DNA of 16,551 nucleotides from NCBI GenBank assembly GCA_045106175.1, contig JBGCEF010000006.1, forward strand, positions 1 through 16,551, in the 5' to 3' direction. Of this stretch, positions 1 to 7,327 are shown in pieces (within the stretch, counting starts at the first letter, position 1; each line of letters opens with the position of its first letter). The notes under the pieces were generated by a model. It did no database searches. It was not told where the DNA came from and saw nothing but the letters and a program-made list of their open reading frames with translations. The position numbers and the translations under genes are program-made. The stretch comes from TMED27 sp045106175 (GTDB taxonomy: Bacteria; Pseudomonadota; Alphaproteobacteria; Micavibrionales; Micavibrionaceae).

Positions 1-1002
1 TATGGCCTCTCTCCCGAAAAATGCCGCTTTATCATGATAGATCCCAAAATGCTTGAACTCTCTGTTTATGATGGAATACCACACTTACTATCACCTGTTG
101 TCACAGAACCTGGAAAAGCCGTTGTCGCCCTAAAATGGACAGTCAATGAAATGGAAGACCGCTATAGGGCCATGTCAAAATTAGGCGTACGCAATATCGA
201 AGGCTATAATCAACGCATCAAGGAAGCCAAAAAGAATGGCGAAACCATCATGAACAAGGTTCAAACAGGCTTCAGCCCTGAAACAGGGGAACCAACCTTC
301 GAAGATCAAGAAATGGCATTAGAAGAAATCCCATACATTATTGTTGTCGTAGATGAATTCGCAGACCTTATGCTCGTCGCAGGAAAAGACGTAGAAAACG
401 CCATACAACGCCTGGCACAAATGGCACGCGCGGCCGGTATCCACCTCATAATGGCAACGCAGCGCCCCTCAGTAGACGTTATTACAGGCGTCATCAAAGC
501 CAACTTCCCAACACGCATTTCATTCCAAGTCACCTCAAAAGTCGATTCTCGTACAATCCTTGGCGAAGGCGGCGCCGAACAACTGCTCGGCATGGGCGAT
601 ATGCTTTACATGGCTCCGGGTGGTCGAATCACACGCGTACACGGCCCCTTCGTCAGCGACAGCGATGTTGAAAAAGTTGTAGACGATCTGAAATCAAAAG
701 CAGCCCCCGCCTACATCGAAAATATCACGGACGAAACTTCTATCGAAGGCGGAGAAGTTATGAACGCCATGTTCGGCGGCGCATCATCGAGCGGCGAAAA
801 AGTAGATGAGCTTTATGATGAAGCAGTCGCAATCATTGCACGCGAAGGAAAAGCGTCTACCAGCTTCATCCAACGCTGTCTACAAATCGGCTATAACCGT
901 GCCGCACGCATCATCGAAGAAATGGAAAAGCAAGGCGTTGTCTCCAAAGCTAATGCCACAGGCAAAAGAGAAGTATTAATTTCCGATTTTAGTGATGCTT
1001 AA
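1..1002 (+). CDS. ftsK: DNA translocase FtsK, C-terminal part (5' end outside window)
   Basis: The open frame enters from the left edge; the first visible residues are YGLSPEKCRF, so this is a 333-residue fragment of a protein usually near 800 residues. FtsK is a septal hexameric ATPase that pumps DNA and activates XerCD at dif for chromosome-dimer resolution. Visible parts are the end of the RecA-like motor, with Walker B DEFAD at fragment residues 118-122, the ATQRPSVDVITG stretch, and a C-terminal winged-helix gamma domain (about residues 262-325, LYDEAVAIIAREGKAS to KREVLI). The gamma domain is what normally reads KOPS and contacts XerD. The Walker A motif and the N-terminal membrane domain lie upstream of the window. 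The lolA gene follows 125 nt downstream, a common alphaproteobacterial order. Family identity is clear; only the N-terminal architecture is unseen. Confidence 0.97.
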   Translation, partial: YGLSPEKCRFIMIDPKMLELSVYDGIPHLLSPVVTEPGKAVVALKWTVNEMEDRYRAMSKLGVRNIEGYNQRIKEAKKNGETIMNKVQTGFSPETGEPTFEDQEMALEEIPYIIVVVDEFADLMLVAGKDVENAIQRLAQMARAAGIHLIMATQRPSVDVITGVIKANFPTRISFQVTSKVDSRTILGEGGAEQLLGMGDMLYMAPGGRITRVHGPFVSDSDVEKVVDDLKSKAAPAYIENITDETSIEGGEVMNAMFGGASSSGEKVDELYDEAVAIIAREGKASTSFIQRCLQIGYNRAARIIEEMEKQGVVSKANATGKREVLISDFSDA

Positions 1003-1115
1003 GGTTCAAAAGTATCTAAAAGACTAAAAACTTTAATCTACCTACATACGCTATGTAATCTTAAGCCTTTTATGTTCAAATCATAATAGAAGGGATTGCA
1101 ATTCTCTTAGCGTAA

Positions 1116-1121
1116 TATAAA
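1116..1121 (+). promoter_or_regulatory. -10-like box directly before lolA
   Basis: TATAAA lies exactly 6 nt before the lolA ATG, and no Shine-Dalgarno sequence is visible between them. A -35 is not convincing: TTGCAA at 1096-1101 is only 14 nt away. If the box is used, transcription would begin at or next to the ATG. The same 6-nt spacing is seen before lptC and rpoN. This is inference from an AT-rich region. Confidence 0.35.
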
Positions 1122-1127
1122 CATATT

Positions 1128-1757
1128 ATGATGAGATTATTATTATTTATTATCCCCTTAATTTTGCTTGCACCTGCAATTCAAAGCGCAAAAGCAGAAT
1201 CGTTTGATGCAGCATCACAAAACGACATCAAAAAAATTGAAAAATACCTACAAAATTTATCAACGTCCCGCGCACGTTTTGTACAAACCACACATGACGG
1301 TACGCAACTTGTTGGAACATTTTATCTTCAACGCCCAGGTAAATTAAGGTTCGAGTACGACCCCCCTATCGAAGATTTCGTAGTAGCCGATGGTTTTTTC
1401 ATTTATTTTTATGATGCAGAATTAGGCGAACAAACAAATGCTCCAATCGGACAAACGCTAGCTGATTTCTTTTTACGCAAAAACATCAAACTGGGTGATG
1501 ATGTAAAAGTAGCCGACATCAAAAAAAGCGGTGGCTTCTTACAAGCAAAACTGATTCAAACCGCAGATCCAGATGCTGGCTCATTAACACTTGGCTTTAA
1601 AGAAGAACCATTCGAACTCAACAAATGGCGGGTTATAGATGGACAAGGGCTTATAACTGAAATTGAACTCTTTTATTTAAAACCCGGTGTTAAACATGCA
1701 TCAGACCTGTTTATATATGATGATCCAAAACAAGAACAAAACACATACAATAATTAA
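1128..1757 (+). CDS. lolA: Outer-membrane lipoprotein carrier protein LolA
   Basis: LolA is the periplasmic chaperone that takes lipoproteins released by LolCDE to the outer membrane. The 209-aa product starts with a signal peptide (hydrophobic core about residues 3-18, likely signal peptidase I cleavage after AKA at residue 23). It continues with the family hallmarks FVQTTHDGTQLVGTFYLQRP and KLRFEYDPP, which form the half-barrel. Length fits the family once the leader is removed. Two adjacent ATGs (1128 and 1131) are possible starts; neither has a Shine-Dalgarno sequence, while a -10-like box sits 6 nt upstream of 1128. It follows ftsK, as in many alphaproteobacteria, and recR begins 2 nt after its stop, so the two are probably co-transcribed. 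Confidence 0.92.
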   Translation: MMRLLLFIIPLILLAPAIQSAKAESFDAASQNDIKKIEKYLQNLSTSRARFVQTTHDGTQLVGTFYLQRPGKLRFEYDPPIEDFVVADGFFIYFYDAELGEQTNAPIGQTLADFFLRKNIKLGDDVKVADIKKSGGFLQAKLIQTADPDAGSLTLGFKEEPFELNKWRVIDGQGLITEIELFYLKPGVKHASDLFIYDDPKQEQNTYNN

Positions 1758-1759
1758 AT

Positions 1760-2356
1760 ATGCATCAGGACGGACCGCTCAATAACTTGATCAAAATGCT
1801 CAGCGGCCTTCCTGGGCTCGGCAATCGCTCCGCAAGACGTATTGCATTACATTTACTAACCCAACGAACATCACTCATGCATCCTTTGGCTGAATGCATT
1901 GAGAAAGCGGCAAATGAAATCAAAACATGTGAAATTTGTAACAATTTAGATACGCATAGCACATGTTCAATATGCCTTGATACCAAAAGAGATACATCAA
2001 AAATATGCGTTGTGTCACAAGTCAGCGACCTTTGGGCCATTGAGAGAACATCTGCATTTCGGGGTGTATACCATGTGCTTGGCGGCCTTTTATCCGCTCT
2101 AGACGGAATAGGCCCTGATCAACTTAATATCAAACAGTTAGTGGTACGCGCAGAAACAGAAAAACCAAAAGAAATTATCCTCGCATTAAGCGCCACAGTC
2201 GATGGACAATCAACTGCACATTACATTACCGATCAATTAGGTGAAAAAGATATTGAAATTACACATCTTGCGCATGGTGTACCCGTTGGTGGAGAATTAG
2301 ATTACTTAGACGATGGAACAATTACGACCGCGCTCCGCTCAAGAAAAGCAAGTTAA
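1760..2356 (+). CDS. recR: Recombination mediator protein RecR
   Basis: RecR works with RecO (and RecF) to load RecA on SSB-coated single-stranded DNA at gaps. The 198-aa product has the family layout: helix-hairpin-helix LPGLGNRSARRIA (17-29), a C4 zinc finger (C57, C60, C69, C72), a Toprim domain from about residue 80 (ICVVSQVSDLWAIER), and the closing AHGVPVGGELDY signature (171-182). Length is normal. Odd points: the Toprim acidic residue found as VVEE or VVES in relatives is Ser86 here, and the usual TVEGE is TVDGQ. The start is 2 nt after the lolA stop, suggesting translational coupling. It is not next to dnaX/ybaB, its usual neighbours. The last 4 nt overlap the convergent gene at 2353-3186. 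Confidence 0.95.
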   Translation: MHQDGPLNNLIKMLSGLPGLGNRSARRIALHLLTQRTSLMHPLAECIEKAANEIKTCEICNNLDTHSTCSICLDTKRDTSKICVVSQVSDLWAIERTSAFRGVYHVLGGLLSALDGIGPDQLNIKQLVVRAETEKPKEIILALSATVDGQSTAHYITDQLGEKDIEITHLAHGVPVGGELDYLDDGTITTALRSRKAS

Positions 2357-3186
2357 CTAGCCTGTTCGGCCGCACCAGGTTGCAAAACATGCTTACTCCC
2401 GCTACGCCCAATCGGCAGCTCAATCAAATTAACAGTAATCTCAACAGGTGTTGATCCACTCGATACAATGTCATTGCATTGTGTTAAACTCTCAGCAAAA
2501 CGATTAGCCGCCTCAACAGGCTCAGTCTCATAAATAGGCCTCTGAAGAAGAAGCGCATATTCATACTTAGCTGTCTGGCCAATAATATCACTCTGGCGTC
2601 TTAAACGAACCAAATACTGAGACAACTTAGCAACCGCGTAATCTGCTGCATATGCACCGTCCATCTCTAAAATCTCTTGATAATTACTCACGGAAATAAA
2701 CAGCACATACGTTAGCTCTCCATATCGATCCGCACGATCAAGCGCAGATAAAAAAAGCTGATTAAAGGCTGATTTTGCAATCACACCACCTGCACTTGGA
2801 AAATCTTCTGAATCATCACCAATACGCTCAACAAGTTTAATGAGCGCATCTGCATTTTCAAGCTTGCCTTCAATAACAGTAGGATCAATCGGTTTTAGAA
2901 AAATATCATTAGCGCCCGCTTTAACGGCATTCTCTAATATCAAATCAGAACCAAATTCAAAAACATACGGATAACCATTCACACTGCGTCGCAAATTTAA
3001 GATAAAAGACCGCGCAGAATTCGCCGGTGATGGGTTGATAAGAAACACATCAATACCCTCAGAAACACCGCGCTGCGCAGCTGTATCTTTATTCAACTCA
3101 ACCACGACCTCATGATATAATGCTTGAAGCTTAGAAGCCGTAAGCTGCGCAGTAGCCTCATCATTATCTATAATCATTATTTTCAT
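2353..3186 (-). CDS. Degenerate receiver-GGDEF protein with intact I-site (PopA/PleD-like)
   Basis: This 277-aa cytoplasmic protein has an N-terminal CheY-like receiver (about 1-118) and a GGDEF-like domain (about 135-250). The receiver keeps acidic residues near the start (DNDE, 7-10) and the conserved lysine (K98 in FLKPID), but the phospho-acceptor position in VFLINPSP is Asn51. In the second domain the GGDEF signature is replaced by AKYEY (206-210), so cyclase activity is not expected. RQSD (197-200) sits exactly five residues upstream, the placement of the allosteric c-di-GMP-binding I-site. The likely role (inference) is a c-di-GMP effector or scaffold like Caulobacter PopA rather than an enzyme; it has one receiver where PopA and PleD have two. 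The ATG has a good ribosome site (AGGA, 7-nt spacing). It lies alone on the minus strand between recR and rnd. Confidence 0.8.
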   Translation of the reverse strand: MKIMIIDNDEATAQLTASKLQALYHEVVVELNKDTAAQRGVSEGIDVFLINPSPANSARSFILNLRRSVNGYPYVFEFGSDLILENAVKAGANDIFLKPIDPTVIEGKLENADALIKLVERIGDDSEDFPSAGGVIAKSAFNQLFLSALDRADRYGELTYVLFISVSNYQEILEMDGAYAADYAVAKLSQYLVRLRRQSDIIGQTAKYEYALLLQRPIYETEPVEAANRFAESLTQCNDIVSSGSTPVEITVNLIELPIGRSGSKHVLQPGAAEQAS

Positions 3187-3210
3187 GCGTGAATCCTACT
3201 TTATGAACAT

Positions 3211-3239
3211 CTTATAAATTCTAAGTCTATGATCGTTAA
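3211..3239 (-). promoter_or_regulatory. Candidate sigma-70 promoter of the receiver-GGDEF gene
   Basis: On the minus strand TTAACG (3239-3234) and TATAAG (3216-3211) are separated by 17 nt, matching TTGACA at 4 of 6 and TATAAT at 5 of 6 positions. It would give a leader of about 20 nt carrying the AGGA ribosome site before the ATG at 3186. Found by eye only. Confidence 0.4.
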
Positions 3240-3380
3240 AAAAACAATAATTGAAAAGCCTTAATTTAAAAAACTTACATGCCTTAAACGCAATCTCACG
3301 CCTAAACCTATCATAACAAAGACATTTGACATTAAATCGAGACTAAGATACCAAGATTTAAAAGAACAAATAGTTGATAT

Positions 3381-3992
3381 ATGGCCATACAATTTCACAA
3401 GCACGACATTCCCTCTGACCTCAATCACGATGGCGACATTGCCATTGATACGGAAACAATGGGATTAAACCCACAGCGCGATCCACTATGTGTGGTGCAA
3501 TTTTCATTTGGTGACGGCAATGCTCATATCGTCCAAATGGACCGTAATTCTTATGATGCACCAAACATAAAAGCACTATTTGCTAATAACAAAGGTATAA
3601 AATTATTCCACTTTGCACGTTTTGACGTCGCAATCATAAAAAAATATCTTGGCGTAACATTTGATGACATCTACTGCACACGCTCCGCTTCAAAACTGGT
3701 CCGCACATATACTGACCGCCATGGCCTTCGCGATTGTTGTAAAGAGCTATTAAATGTAGACTTAAATAAACAACAGCAATCATCATATTGGGGCACCGAA
3801 GAATTAACAGACGCACAAATGCAATATGCCGCAAATGATGTCCTTTATCTGCATGATCTCAAAAAAGAATTCGATCATCGCCTTCAACGCGAAGGCCGCC
3901 TGGACCTTGCAAGCAAAACATTCGAAGCCATCAAAACAATCGCAGATTTAGACCTTGAGGGATGGCAAGATGGCGACTTCTTCGCACATTAA
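3381..3992 (+). CDS. rnd: Ribonuclease D-type 3'-5' exonuclease (DEDDy, without HRDC domain)
   Basis: RNase D-type exonucleases trim 3' ends of tRNA and other small RNAs. The 203-aa protein is essentially one DEDD exonuclease fold. Exo I is IDTETMGL (D23, E25), Exo II is FHFARFD (D82), and Exo III is YAANDVLYLHDL (Y149, D153). The tyrosine makes it the DEDDy subclass, and the metal-binding set is complete. The HRDC domains of E. coli RNase D (about 375 aa) are absent; this short form is usual in alphaproteobacteria, so it is not read as a truncation. The ATG at 3381 has no clear ribosome site. The kdsD gene starts 13 nt after its stop, so rnd likely heads the rnd-kdsD unit. Substrate specificity cannot be read from the sequence. 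Confidence 0.88.
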   Translation: MAIQFHKHDIPSDLNHDGDIAIDTETMGLNPQRDPLCVVQFSFGDGNAHIVQMDRNSYDAPNIKALFANNKGIKLFHFARFDVAIIKKYLGVTFDDIYCTRSASKLVRTYTDRHGLRDCCKELLNVDLNKQQQSSYWGTEELTDAQMQYAANDVLYLHDLKKEFDHRLQREGRLDLASKTFEAIKTIADLDLEGWQDGDFFAH

Positions 3993-4005
3993 GAAAGAGC
4001 AGTTC

Positions 4006-4992
4006 ATGCCTCAACATCAAGAGAACATCAAGAATGCAAAAGATGTTTTATTATTAGAAAGCAATGCTTTAGCCAATTTAAGCCAATCTATAGACAGCAA
4101 TTTTTCACAAAGTGTCGAAACAATACACGCCATAAAAAATGCTGAAAAAATCGGACGCTTAATTATCGCAGGCATCGGAAAAAGTGGCCATGTAGCACGT
4201 AAAATAGCGGCAACTATGGCATCAACAGGCACACCTGCATATTTTGTACATCCCGGTGAAGCCAGCCATGGAGACATGGGCATGATCACCGAAAATGACG
4301 TCGTTCTTATGCTGTCAAATTCTGGTGAAAATAATGAACTATCAGACCTCATACATTACACACGCCGCTACAAAATCCCGTTAATCGCAATTACCAGCAA
4401 CGCAAAAAGCACACTTGCAACGCACGCAGATATTCCACTTGTTATGCCAAAAATGGACGAGGCCTGCCCAAATGGCTTGGCCCCAACAACATCAACAACC
4501 ATGATGATCGCACTCGGCGATGCATTAGCCGTTGCATTATTGAAACGCATGGGACTGACGGCAGAACAATATAAAGTCTTCCACCCAGGCGGAAAATTAG
4601 GTCAACGCTTAATGCTTACAAGCGAATTAATGGTAAAAAACGAGGACCTACCAATCATTTCTTCATCCTCAAAAATGGATACAGCCCTCATTGCACTCAC
4701 CGAAAAAAATCTTGGTGCTGTTATTATCTCAGATGACCAAAAAACACTCCAAGGAATCATTACCGATGGAGACCTCAAGCGTCATATGGATAAAACATTA
4801 CTGGAAAAATCAGTCACAGACATCATGACACGTACACCCAAAACCATCGATCACTCCACTCTTGCAGTCGAAGCCATGAATATCATGACGAACAAATCAG
4901 GCAACTATCTCAGCAGTCTTATTGTTATGAAAGACGATAATTTTATCGGCATGATCCGCTTGCAAGATTGCTTGCAAGCGGGACTGGCATAA
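4006..4992 (+). CDS. kdsD: D-arabinose-5-phosphate isomerase (SIS + two CBS domains)
   Basis: KdsD/KpsF converts D-ribulose 5-phosphate to D-arabinose 5-phosphate, the first step to Kdo for the LPS core. An upstream in-frame ATG at 3955 lies inside rnd. I chose the ATG at 4006 because an AGAAAGAG ribosome site precedes it and the resulting 328 aa equals the E. coli enzyme. With that start the residues implicated in catalysis in E. coli KdsD fall at the same numbers: K59 (GIGKSG), E111 (SGENNE), E152 (MDEACPNG) and H193 (FHPGG). The SIS domain spans about residues 40-180, followed by two CBS domains (about 208-262 and 272-326, including VTDIMTRTPKTI). The gene leads into lptC-lptA-lptB, linking Kdo supply with LPS transport. 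Confidence 0.95.
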   Translation: MPQHQENIKNAKDVLLLESNALANLSQSIDSNFSQSVETIHAIKNAEKIGRLIIAGIGKSGHVARKIAATMASTGTPAYFVHPGEASHGDMGMITENDVVLMLSNSGENNELSDLIHYTRRYKIPLIAITSNAKSTLATHADIPLVMPKMDEACPNGLAPTTSTTMMIALGDALAVALLKRMGLTAEQYKVFHPGGKLGQRLMLTSELMVKNEDLPIISSSSKMDTALIALTEKNLGAVIISDDQKTLQGIITDGDLKRHMDKTLLEKSVTDIMTRTPKTIDHSTLAVEAMNIMTNKSGNYLSSLIVMKDDNFIGMIRLQDCLQAGLA

Positions 4993-5013
4993 CATAAAAC
5001 AGATCGTTATAAT
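4984..5013 (+). promoter_or_regulatory. Candidate internal promoter before lptC
   Basis: A perfect TATAAT (5008-5013) lies exactly 6 nt before the lptC ATG. CTGGCA (4984-4989) is 18 nt upstream and matches TTGACA at 4 of 6 positions. No Shine-Dalgarno sequence lies in the short kdsD-lptC gap, so the predicted transcript would be leaderless. It would allow lptCAB expression apart from kdsD. Confidence 0.45.
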
Positions 5014-5019
5014 GCGACT

Positions 5020-5736
5020 ATGACTAACGACACCAACAATCTTGATGAACCAAAAGCCAATGAATTGCGTCTGAGCGCACTAAAATCAGATCGCCAATCA
5101 ACACAAGCAACACTCAACAACAACTACTCTCGCTTTATAAACCGCGTTAAATTAATACTCCCCCTGCTGGCGCTTCTTCTAATTACCGTTATCATCAGTT
5201 GGGATAAAATTGAAAACGACAAAATTGTCCCTATCAAAGAAGAGAATACAGAACCCCAAGTCAGACAAGAAATTGGCAAAAACGAGCTCGTGAACCCACG
5301 TTTTGAAAGCATCGATGATAAAGGTCAGCCTTTTGTGATTACAGCTGAAAAAGCGATCCAAGAAAATGGCGAACACGGCGAAATGCTTTTGGCAAAGCCC
5401 TTAGGTACACTAACAACAACAGATTCAAAAAAAATCACTTTAAGCGCCGACAAAGGAATCTATGACCAAGTCAAACAATCCCTAGATCTAAAAGATAACG
5501 TTATACTCAAACATAGCGAAGGGTACGACATGTTTGCCACAACACTTAATATAGATATGAATGAAAACACTGCATGGTCAAACAACCCCGTACGTATCAA
5601 CGCAAGCGAAGGCAATATAACGGCACAAGGAGTAAAAGCGACAGCAAACGATGAAGTCATTATATTCACTGGCCCTGCGACTATGATTGTTGATATACAA
5701 GGCAGTACACTAAATTTTGAAACGACGAGCCCATGA
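5020..5736 (+). CDS. lptC: LPS export protein LptC
   Basis: LptC is the bitopic inner-membrane protein that receives LPS from LptB2FG and passes it to LptA. The 238-aa product has a cytoplasmic N-terminus of about 43 residues, one membrane helix (about 44-61, LILPLLALLLITVIISW), then a periplasmic beta-jellyroll beginning near NPRFESIDDKGQPFVITAEKA. That last motif is the typical alphaproteobacterial LptC entry. It is longer than E. coli LptC (191 aa), mainly because of the cytoplasmic segment. The start at 5020 has no ribosome site but a TATAAT box 6 nt upstream. The stop overlaps the lptA start as ATGA (5733-5736), indicating translational coupling. Confidence 0.9.
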   Translation: MTNDTNNLDEPKANELRLSALKSDRQSTQATLNNNYSRFINRVKLILPLLALLLITVIISWDKIENDKIVPIKEENTEPQVRQEIGKNELVNPRFESIDDKGQPFVITAEKAIQENGEHGEMLLAKPLGTLTTTDSKKITLSADKGIYDQVKQSLDLKDNVILKHSEGYDMFATTLNIDMNENTAWSNNPVRINASEGNITAQGVKATANDEVIIFTGPATMIVDIQGSTLNFETTSP

Positions 5737-6557
5737 TTAAAACTATCGGCAAAAATACGTATTTTATTTTTATTCTCCTAGCTTTATTAGGAACACCATC
5801 ATTGGCACAAACCGATACGAATGAAACACAAAAGCCATTAGAAATAACGGCTGAAAAATCTTTGGAATGGTTCCGTACAGAACAAAAAGTTATTGCGCGC
5901 GGCAATGCCAAAGCTTCACAAGAAAAATCTTCAATCACCGCAGAAACATTGTCTGCAAATTACCGCGAAGGCAAACAAGGCCGTTTTGAAATCTCTAAAT
6001 TATTTGCTGATGAAAATGTCGTTATCGAAACGAACAGCGCAAACGCATTTGGCGACAAAGCCGTTTATAACCTGGATCAAAGTATTGCAACACTAACTGG
6101 TGAAAATTTACGCATGATTTCACCAGACCAAACAGTAACCGCAAAAGACCGCTTTGAATACCATGTCAATAAAGGCCAATTACTTGCCATTGGTGACGCA
6201 ATCGCCATTCGCCCGAACATTAATGGCGGCCAAGACCGTTTAAATGCTAATACAATCTCTGCTACATTCAAAAATAATGCAAACGGCGAACGCGTTTTAG
6301 AAACACTAGAAGCTAAAGGCAATGTCATCATTACAACCCCGACCGAAAAAGTAACGGGCGCATACGGTATTTATCGCGCAAACACGAATAAAGCGGAAAT
6401 AACAGGCAATGTTGTCATTACACGAGGCCCGAACACATTAGAAGGCGAACGCGCAGAAGTTGATTTAAATACTAATAAAAGCAGAATTTTCGGTGGCGGC
6501 AATACGAATAACGGAAGAGTAAAAGCCGTCTTTTTCCCTGGAAGTAACGAAGAATAA
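5733..6557 (+). CDS. lptA: LPS transport periplasmic protein LptA (OstA family)
   Basis: LptA polymerises into the periplasmic bridge that carries LPS from LptC to LptD. The 274-aa precursor has a signal peptide (core about 10-20, likely cleavage after SLA at residue 25), followed by repeated OstA-type beta-strand units. Examples are ITAEKSLEWFRTEQKVIARG, ITAETLSANY, FGDKAVYNLDQSIATLTG, ITGNVVITRGPNTLEGERAEVDL and NKSRIFGG. It is clearly longer than E. coli LptA (185 aa), apparently because of extra strands in the middle, which could mean a longer bridge unit. It overlaps lptC by 4 nt, and lptB follows, so lptC-lptA-lptB is a tight transport operon. Family identity is secure; the exact repeat count is not. 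Confidence 0.9.
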   Translation: MIKTIGKNTYFIFILLALLGTPSLAQTDTNETQKPLEITAEKSLEWFRTEQKVIARGNAKASQEKSSITAETLSANYREGKQGRFEISKLFADENVVIETNSANAFGDKAVYNLDQSIATLTGENLRMISPDQTVTAKDRFEYHVNKGQLLAIGDAIAIRPNINGGQDRLNANTISATFKNNANGERVLETLEAKGNVIITTPTEKVTGAYGIYRANTNKAEITGNVVITRGPNTLEGERAEVDLNTNKSRIFGGGNTNNGRVKAVFFPGSNEE

Positions 6558-6607
6558 ATATGACTTTTAAACACCAAAACACCAACACAACTCTAAAAGA
6601 AGTAAAG

Positions 6608-7327
6608 ATGGGCCTTCACATAAACCATCTGTCCAAAAGCTACAAAAAACGACCTGTTTTGCGTGATGTTTCATTCTCACTTCAACGTGGCGAAGCAGTT
6701 GCACTCCTTGGACCTAATGGCGCAGGAAAAACAACAAGCTTTTACATCACAACTGGCCTAATCGCCCCAGACAGCGGCAACATCACACTCGATAGTCAAG
6801 ACATCACACAATTACCAATGTATCGTCGTGCACGGCTTGGTATAGGCTACCTTCCCCAAGAATCCTCAATCTTTGGTGGTCTCAACGTGGAAGACAATAT
6901 ACGCGCCGTCTTAGAGGCGCAAAAAATCACAAAACAAGAACAAGAATTATTCCTAGAAGAATTACTCAATGAATTCAGTGTCTCTCACCTAAGACGTACA
7001 CCATCACTCGCTTTATCAGGCGGGGAACGCAGACGCGTTGAAATTGCCCGCGCTTTAGCCGCAAGGCCTGACTTCATATTACTCGACGAACCACTCGCCG
7101 GTATCGACCCCATCGCTGTATCTGACATACGCGAACTTATTGCTCACCTTAAAGACCGCGGCATTGGTGTTTTAATCACCGATCATAATGTACGTGATTG
7201 CCTAGAAATAGTCGATCGCGCATACATTCTCCATGATGGATGCGTTCTGATGGAAGGTAACGCAAGTGAAATTGTAGAAAATGAAGACGTCAAACGTGTC
7301 TATTTAGGCAGTGGCTTTAAGCTGTGA
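6608..7327 (+). CDS. lptB: LPS export ABC transporter ATP-binding protein LptB
   Basis: LptB is the cytoplasmic ATPase of the LptB2FG extractor. From the ATG at 6608 the product is 239 aa. Motifs in order: Walker A GPNGAGKT (35-42), Q-loop YLPQESS (Q84), signature LSGGE (136-140), Walker B FILLDEP with E161, and H-loop TDHN (H193). The set is complete. I prefer 6608 because AAGAAG lies 5 nt upstream and the N-terminus then aligns with E. coli LptB (241 aa). An in-frame ATG at 6560, 2 nt after the lptA stop, would add 16 residues and cannot be excluded. In many alphaproteobacteria rpoN follows directly; here a minus-strand glycan module intervenes, and the last 28 nt overlap that module's ligase gene. 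Confidence 0.95.
   Translation: MGLHINHLSKSYKKRPVLRDVSFSLQRGEAVALLGPNGAGKTTSFYITTGLIAPDSGNITLDSQDITQLPMYRRARLGIGYLPQESSIFGGLNVEDNIRAVLEAQKITKQEQELFLEELLNEFSVSHLRRTPSLALSGGERRRVEIARALAARPDFILLDEPLAGIDPIAVSDIRELIAHLKDRGIGVLITDHNVRDCLEIVDRAYILHDGCVLMEGNASEIVENEDVKRVYLGSGFKL

Noticed and set aside
3326..3354. A perfect TTGACA at 3326-3331 upstream of rnd
   Set aside because: No acceptable -10 at 16-18 nt (the 17-nt position reads TACCAA, 3 of 6); TAAGAT is only 12 nt away. Not called as a promoter.
3955..4005. Upstream in-frame ATG extension of kdsD overlapping the end of rnd
   Set aside because: No ribosome site, overlap with rnd, and the 4006 start reproduces the 328-aa length and E. coli residue numbers (K59, E111, E152, H193).
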